Assembly (NCBI GenBank): GCA_031273285.1
Contig: JAISSE010000146.1
Location: 1 to 9,396 of the forward strand
Source: Prevotellaceae bacterium
Lineage (GTDB): Bacteria; Bacteroidota; Bacteroidia; Bacteroidales; UBA932
Reading direction: 5' to 3'
Length of the DNA: 9,396 nt
The notes beneath the pieces were generated by a model. The model had not been told where the DNA came from, made no database searches, and was given only the letters and a program-made list of their open reading frames with translations. Of this stretch, positions 6,696 to 9,396 are shown piece after piece. Position numbers and translations under genes: made by a program. Each line of letters begins with the position of its first letter. Position 1 is the stretch's first letter.

Positions 6696-7010
6696 GGTCG
6701 CGGCATTGCCCGTCCCGTCAGTTCGTAATTCGTAATTTGTAATTGATTTGTGGCATGGTCGCGGCATTGCCCGTCCCGTCAGTTCGTAATTTGTAATTGA
6801 TTTGTGGCATGGTCGCGGCATTGCCCGTCCCGTCAGTTCGTAATTCGTAATTCGTAATTTGTAATTGATTTGTTGCATGGTCGCTGCATTGCCCGTCCCG
6901 TCAGTTCGTAATTTGTAATTCGTAATTTGTAATTGATTTGTGGCATGGTCGCGGCATTGTCCGTCCCGTCAGTTCGTAATTCGTAATTCGTAATTTGTAA
7001 TTCGTATTGT
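6696..7010. repeat. Nested tandem array with 40+7n periodicity
   Basis: Five units begin with GGTCGCGGCATTGCCCGTCC-like sequence at 6696, 6757, 6811, 6879 and 6947, so the spacings are 61, 54, 68 and 68 bp. Each unit has a constant part ending CCCGTCCCGTCAGTTC, then a run of GTAATTY heptamers (3, 2, 4, 4 and about 4 copies), then ATTTGTGGCAT leading into the next unit. Heptamer number fully accounts for the length differences. Units are nearly identical (point changes such as TTGCATGGTCGCTGC in the fourth). No gene is here; frames reading ITNYELR repeatedly on the minus strand are by-products of the stop-free heptamer. The fifth unit ends in degenerate GTATTGTTCC. Confidence 0.93.
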
Positions 7011-7049
7011 TCCGGGAAGAGCATGCCGCGTCTTTACATGCTTAGGCAG

Positions 7050-7080
7050 GGGCAAACACACAACTCCGCAGGAGTTGCCC
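7050..7080. repeat. Hairpin with ACTCCGCAGGAGT core
   Basis: GGGCAA (7050-7055) pairs with TTGCCC (7075-7080), enclosing AACTCC (7062-7067) and GGAGTT (7071-7076) around GCA; the two stems share two T residues and so compete in part. The core resembles the GTCCCGCAGGGAC palindrome of the 78-bp array. It lies in gene-free sequence between the nested array and the 42-bp array; I see nothing else in 7011-7156. Confidence 0.55.
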
Positions 7081-7156
7081 TTTCGATAACCCCGTTTATC
7101 CCGCACTCTTCAGGAACAAAAATACCCTGTGTAATTTCCCTTGCGCTTGCCTGTCG

Positions 7157-7366
7157 GGAACACCCGAAAGCCCCACCGAGCCCTCGGCGGGGCTTTCGGG
7201 AACTCCCGAAACCTTCACCGAGACCTCGGCGGGACTTTCGGGAACACCCGAAACCTTCACCGAACCCTCGGCGGGGCTTTCGGTAACTCCCGAAACCTTC
7301 ACCGAACCCTCGGCGGGGCTTTCGGGAACTCCCGACACCTTCGCCGAATCCTCGGCGGGATTTTCT
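7157..7366. repeat. Five tandem copies of a 42-bp unit with hairpins
   Basis: Units start at 7157, 7199, 7241, 7283 and 7325, exactly 42 bp apart, each like GGAACTCCCGAAACCTTCAC followed by a CCCTCGGCGGGGCTTTCG half. In the first unit CCCGAAAGCCCC and GGGGCTTTCGGG form a 12-bp stem that encloses CCGAG/CTCGG (7164-7200). Later units keep CCCGAAA/TTTCGGG and CCGA/TCGG but have lost the middle pairs. Across unit junctions TTTCGGG-AACT-CCCGAAA forms an alternative 7-bp hairpin. Because 42 is a multiple of 3, both strands carry stop-free 14-residue periodic frames. Between units I count about seven replacement and five silent changes in the minus frame, which does not suggest a selected protein. 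The block is markedly more GC-rich than its surroundings. Confidence 0.92.
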
Positions 7367-7416
7367 CTCCGCCGCCCCTGCCGAATACGTTGGAAACGCA
7401 AAACAATTTCCCCGTC

Positions 7417-7437
7417 GGGCGACCGCACGGGTCGCCC
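7417..7437. repeat. GGGCGACC/GGTCGCCC hairpin downstream of the SGNH gene
   Basis: An 8-bp perfect stem (7417-7424 with 7430-7437) closes a 5-nt loop. It lies about 50 bp beyond the stop of the minus-strand SGNH gene and is followed in that direction, after a short GC stretch, by AAATTGTTTTG, so it could act as its terminator. It also has the look of a dispersed palindromic repeat. Confidence 0.5.
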
Positions 7438-7471
7438 CTGCAATTCGACCGTAATGCGTCGTCCGGCATTT

Positions 7472-7492
7472 TCAATTTTCAATTCTCAATTC
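7472..7492. repeat. Three tandem TCAATTY heptamers carrying the SGNH stop codon
   Basis: TCAATTT (7472), TCAATTC (7479) and TCAATTC (7486) are contiguous, with a decayed fourth unit before them (ending CATTT). On the minus strand they read GAATTGA, GAATTGA, AAATTGA, and the first TGA (complement of 7486-7488) is the stop codon of the hydrolase gene. This is the same arrangement as AACTATR at 6518-6552. Confidence 0.85.
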
Positions 7493-8856
7493 TTCGAGGG
7501 TCTGCGGTTTTTTCTCAGTCTGTCGTATCTTTTTTTCTCGAAAACGATGGCTTTGAACAATATCTCGCCCAGATATTTTCCTCCTTCGAAATTAAGATGC
7601 GTATAATCCTTATTTGCTCGCGGAGGCTTTGTTTTAACCATTTCGACCATGCTTCCGCTGCCGCCCATTGCCTCGAACAGGTTCCAGAACACGATACCCG
7701 TTTCGGCACAGACAGCCTGCTGATACGACACCAGAGCCGGCGCTCCGGGCATCGTAACATATTCTCCGTTTTTGCGCATACTTCTGTCGCCCACGCTGAG
7801 CAGCAGAATGCTGCTTTTCGGAAAACATTTTTTCAGATGTTCCACCGTCTCCTGCATTCCCTTCTGGTATGACGAATAATTTGTACGTCCGGCGGTCATC
7901 ACATTCAGTCCGTATTGCAGGATAATCAGGTCGTAACCAAGAATGCTGTCCGTCTGTTTCAGGATATTCTCCGGTAAAAGCCTCAGCGTGGTACCGGGCG
8001 TTCCCCGCAGCGAAAAATTATCGACAATCACTCCCGATTTGCTCTGCAAAGAAAAGCCGTATACGTACAGTTGCCTATTGTCGGACAAAAAGTCGAACTG
8101 TACGCTGCCGATGGAATCTCCCGTGATGTCGTATCCTGCAACATTGGGAGAGGGTTTCAGGTTCACGGTTTTCGCTTCCCGTTCGTCATTGATTCGGTAC
8201 GAAAAAGCAGCTTCTCCTTCGGGCAGATAATACAGCAGAGTAGCCTGTTCAACAAATTCGAGATGCTGCCGTTTGACGCCGGAATATTTCACCCGTGCAT
8301 TTTTATCAGGATGAAAATAATGACCCGATATTCCCATTTTCGAATAATCGTTCGATTCGATAACGCTTCGGCTGCTCCAGCCGCTGAAACTGTGTTTTAC
8401 CGTTTGTCTGAACGAAGCCACCTGCGAGGTGGGCAGCACGATACCGACACCTTTGCCGCCATATTCGCCCTGCAGATTGCTGCGCAGGTCGGCGCTGAAA
8501 ATATCGCCTTCGATATACGAATCGCCGAAAAAAGCCACTCTGACCGGTTTCGTCGATTTCGAATCCAGCGCCCTGAAAAAATTATCCAGCCCGTCCTTGT
8601 TTGCGGAATAATCTTCGAAACACACCGTCCCCGGCGGACAGGGTATGTCCTGCTTCGGCGGGGGCGGCGGCGGCAGAAGCATAGGCATAAGGACGTCCTC
8701 AACAGCCGAAGTATCTTTGCGAATATCCGACAAAATATCTATTTTTCTGATGTTTAACCCGTCAATTATCTTTTCCGGCACAAATTGCAGCATCAATAAC
8801 AAACCCACAACAAGACCTGTAATGTACAAAGGATATTTTACATAATTTTTCTCCAT
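7486..8856 (-). CDS. Membrane-anchored SGNH/GDSL-family hydrolase or acyltransferase partner
   Basis: 456 aa. A single N-terminal hydrophobic segment (residues about 9-26, YPLYITGLVVGLLLMLQF) without lipobox suggests an inner-membrane anchor with a periplasmic catalytic part. A linker with six consecutive prolines (62-67) and a CPPGTVC pair (Cys73, Cys79) follows. SGNH blocks are visible: block I VAFFGDSYIEGD with Ser113 (108-119), block III LQYGLNVM with Asn318, and block V DYTHLNFEGG with Asp417 and His420. The middle region (about 180-285) looks like a beta-rich insert. Such proteins remove or transfer acyl groups on cell-wall or surface polysaccharides, often alongside an MBOAT acyltransferase; no partner is in this window, so the substrate is unknown. 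The start at 8856 is supported by a promoter 22 bp upstream. The C-terminus is very basic, and the stop codon lies in a heptamer repeat. Confidence 0.87.
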   Translation of the reverse strand: MEKNYVKYPLYITGLVVGLLLMLQFVPEKIIDGLNIRKIDILSDIRKDTSAVEDVLMPMLLPPPPPPKQDIPCPPGTVCFEDYSANKDGLDNFFRALDSKSTKPVRVAFFGDSYIEGDIFSADLRSNLQGEYGGKGVGIVLPTSQVASFRQTVKHSFSGWSSRSVIESNDYSKMGISGHYFHPDKNARVKYSGVKRQHLEFVEQATLLYYLPEGEAAFSYRINDEREAKTVNLKPSPNVAGYDITGDSIGSVQFDFLSDNRQLYVYGFSLQSKSGVIVDNFSLRGTPGTTLRLLPENILKQTDSILGYDLIILQYGLNVMTAGRTNYSSYQKGMQETVEHLKKCFPKSSILLLSVGDRSMRKNGEYVTMPGAPALVSYQQAVCAETGIVFWNLFEAMGGSGSMVEMVKTKPPRANKDYTHLNFEGGKYLGEILFKAIVFEKKRYDRLRKNRRPSKN

Positions 8857-8877
8857 GCGTTCACATAATTACGGGTG

Positions 8878-8885
8878 CAAAAGTA
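8878..8885 (-). promoter_or_regulatory. Promoter of the SGNH gene
   Basis: On the minus strand this reads TACTTTTG, an exact TAnnTTTG -7 element, 22 bp upstream of the ATG at 8856. A TTCG resembling the -33 TTTG element lies 18 nt further upstream. The leader would be about 15 nt with no Shine-Dalgarno sequence. Confidence 0.65.
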
Positions 8886-8975
8886 ATAATTAATTATTTC
8901 ATACGAAAATCAACCGGGTGTATTCGACTGCGTCAATTTTCGTTTCAAATTGTCGCATGTATGGATGATGTACAA

Positions 8976-9266
8976 AAGTCCCGCAGGGACAACACTTTAT
9001 TAACCGCAGATGAAGCGAAGCGGAATCTACGGAAACAATAACTCCACTCTCTCAAGTCCCGCAGGGACGACACTTTATTAACCGTAGATGAAGCGAAGCG
9101 GAATATACGAAAACAATAACTCCACTCTCTCAAGTCCCGCAGGGACGGCACTTTATTAACCGTAGATGAAGCGAAGCGGAATCTACGGAAACAATAACTC
9201 CACTCTCCCAAGTCCCACAGGGACGACACTTTTTATTGCGGTGTATTTAAGTGCCGTCCCTGCGGG
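8976..9266. repeat. 78-bp tandem array ending in an inverted copy
   Basis: Units starting AAGTCCCGCAGGGACRRCAC begin at 8976, 9054 and 9132, exactly 78 bp apart, with a partial fourth at 9210. Each unit holds two palindromes: GTCCCGCAGGGAC, and CCGTAGAT pairing with ATCTACGG around GAAGCGAAGCGGA; they are joined by AACAATAACTCCACTCTC. After the partial unit, 9249-9266 (AAGTGCCGTCCCTGCGGG) is the inverted form of the unit start. It pairs with 9214-9231 over 18 nt with two non-Watson-Crick positions and a 17-nt loop. The array fills the space between the divergent SGNH gene and the gene at 9348. The 26-residue periodic frame on the minus strand is a by-product of the 78-bp period. Confidence 0.93.
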
Positions 9267-9310
9267 TAGGTAGTGCAAAAGATTTATCAAAAATATACGG
9301 AAAAAACAAT

Positions 9311-9318
9311 TACCTTTG
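9311..9318 (+). promoter_or_regulatory. Promoter of the gene starting at 9348
   Basis: TACCTTTG matches the -7 consensus TAnnTTTG exactly and lies 29 bp before the ATG, giving a leader of roughly 24 nt. No clear -33 TTTG is seen. It follows the terminal inverted copy of the 78-bp array. Confidence 0.6.
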
Positions 9319-9347
9319 CGGCGGAAATAGATATAAACAAGAATATT

Positions 9348-9396
9348 ATGACACCTGTTCAAATTGAAAAGTTGAAAAAAGAGAAAGCAAAAGCCG
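9348..9396 (+). CDS. Start of an unidentified gene (truncated by the window)
   Basis: Only the first 16 codons are present, reading MTPVQIEKLKKEKAKA, a lysine-rich, probably helical, cytosolic N-terminus. The frame is open to the window edge. The call rests on the exact -7 promoter element 29 bp upstream and the ATG after an A-rich leader. The family cannot be judged from this stretch. Confidence 0.55.
   Translation, partial: MTPVQIEKLKKEKAKA

Noticed and set aside
6630..7024. Minus-strand frames with repeated ITNYELR-like peptide
   Set aside because: They arise from stop-free heptamer repeats (three heptamers equal seven codons). The reading runs across both the palindromes and the array, with no start signal or family resemblance.
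7096..7482. Minus-strand frame with a 14-residue periodic peptide (ESPAEGSVKVSGVP-like)
   Set aside because: It is a by-product of the 42-bp period. The opposite strand is also open with its own 14-residue period, and replacement changes between units outnumber silent ones.
7141..7872. Plus-strand frame of 243 residues
   Set aside because: It runs through the 42-bp array and then antisense into the well-supported SGNH gene, and shows no domain resemblance.
8945..9229. Minus-strand frame with 26-residue periodic peptide
   Set aside because: It is explained by the 78-bp array (26 codons per unit). There is no promoter or start context, and the palindromes explain the conserved bases better than a protein does.
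6696..9266. Possible CRISPR arrays
   Set aside because: Units are contiguous and nearly identical along their full length, with no unique spacers between repeats, and no cas genes are present.

Overview
The window looks like a chromosomal segment of a member of the Bacteroidota, most likely order Bacteroidales and possibly uncultured. Coding regions are moderately AT-rich. Several gene starts are preceded by the Bacteroidota -7 promoter element TAnnTTTG, seen at 104-111 (-), 854-861 (+), 8878-8885 (-) and 9311-9318 (+). Shine-Dalgarno sequences are mostly absent. The proteins (MiaA, XseA/XseB, a SpoU-class methyltransferase, a UPF0316 membrane protein) have the sequence style of that phylum. 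No phage, transposase, CRISPR or tRNA gene is visible.

Layout. Positions 1-252 hold a strong leftward promoter for a gene outside the window. A UPF0316/DUF2179 membrane protein (816-253, -) is divergent from miaA (905-1795, +). miaA converges on a three-gene minus-strand operon, with a hairpin terminator between them. The operon, in transcription order, is a 182-aa protein with a Tudor/CarD-like N-terminus (4020-3472), xseA (3450-2044) and xseB (2051-1839), the last two overlapping by 8 nt. A 530-bp gene-free gap follows. Next, on the plus strand, come a small very acidic protein (4551-4793) with its own hairpin terminator, a predicted lipoprotein with an NTF2-like region and two FG-GAP-type calcium-loop motifs (4871-5782), and a TrmH/SpoU family RNA methyltransferase (5990-6532). 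A single-anchor SGNH/GDSL hydrolase (8856-7486) lies on the minus strand, with a good promoter. A new plus-strand gene starts at 9348 and runs off the end.

The second half is unusual for its repeats. Between the convergent methyltransferase and SGNH genes, about 950 bp consist almost entirely of tandem and inverted repeats. In order they are an AACTATR heptamer run over the methyltransferase stop codon, two CCGTCCC/GGGACGG hairpins, a nested array whose periods are 40+7n (54, 61 or 68 bp) because each unit carries 2 to 4 copies of a GTAATTY heptamer, several hairpins, a five-copy 42-bp array, and a TCAATTY heptamer run that supplies the stop codon of the SGNH gene. A third array of 78-bp units ending in an inverted copy fills the divergent region 8976-9266. 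The long frames through these arrays are artefacts of stop-free periods. The conserved genes are housekeeping (tRNA modification, DNA repair); the repeat architecture is the part worth a closer look.
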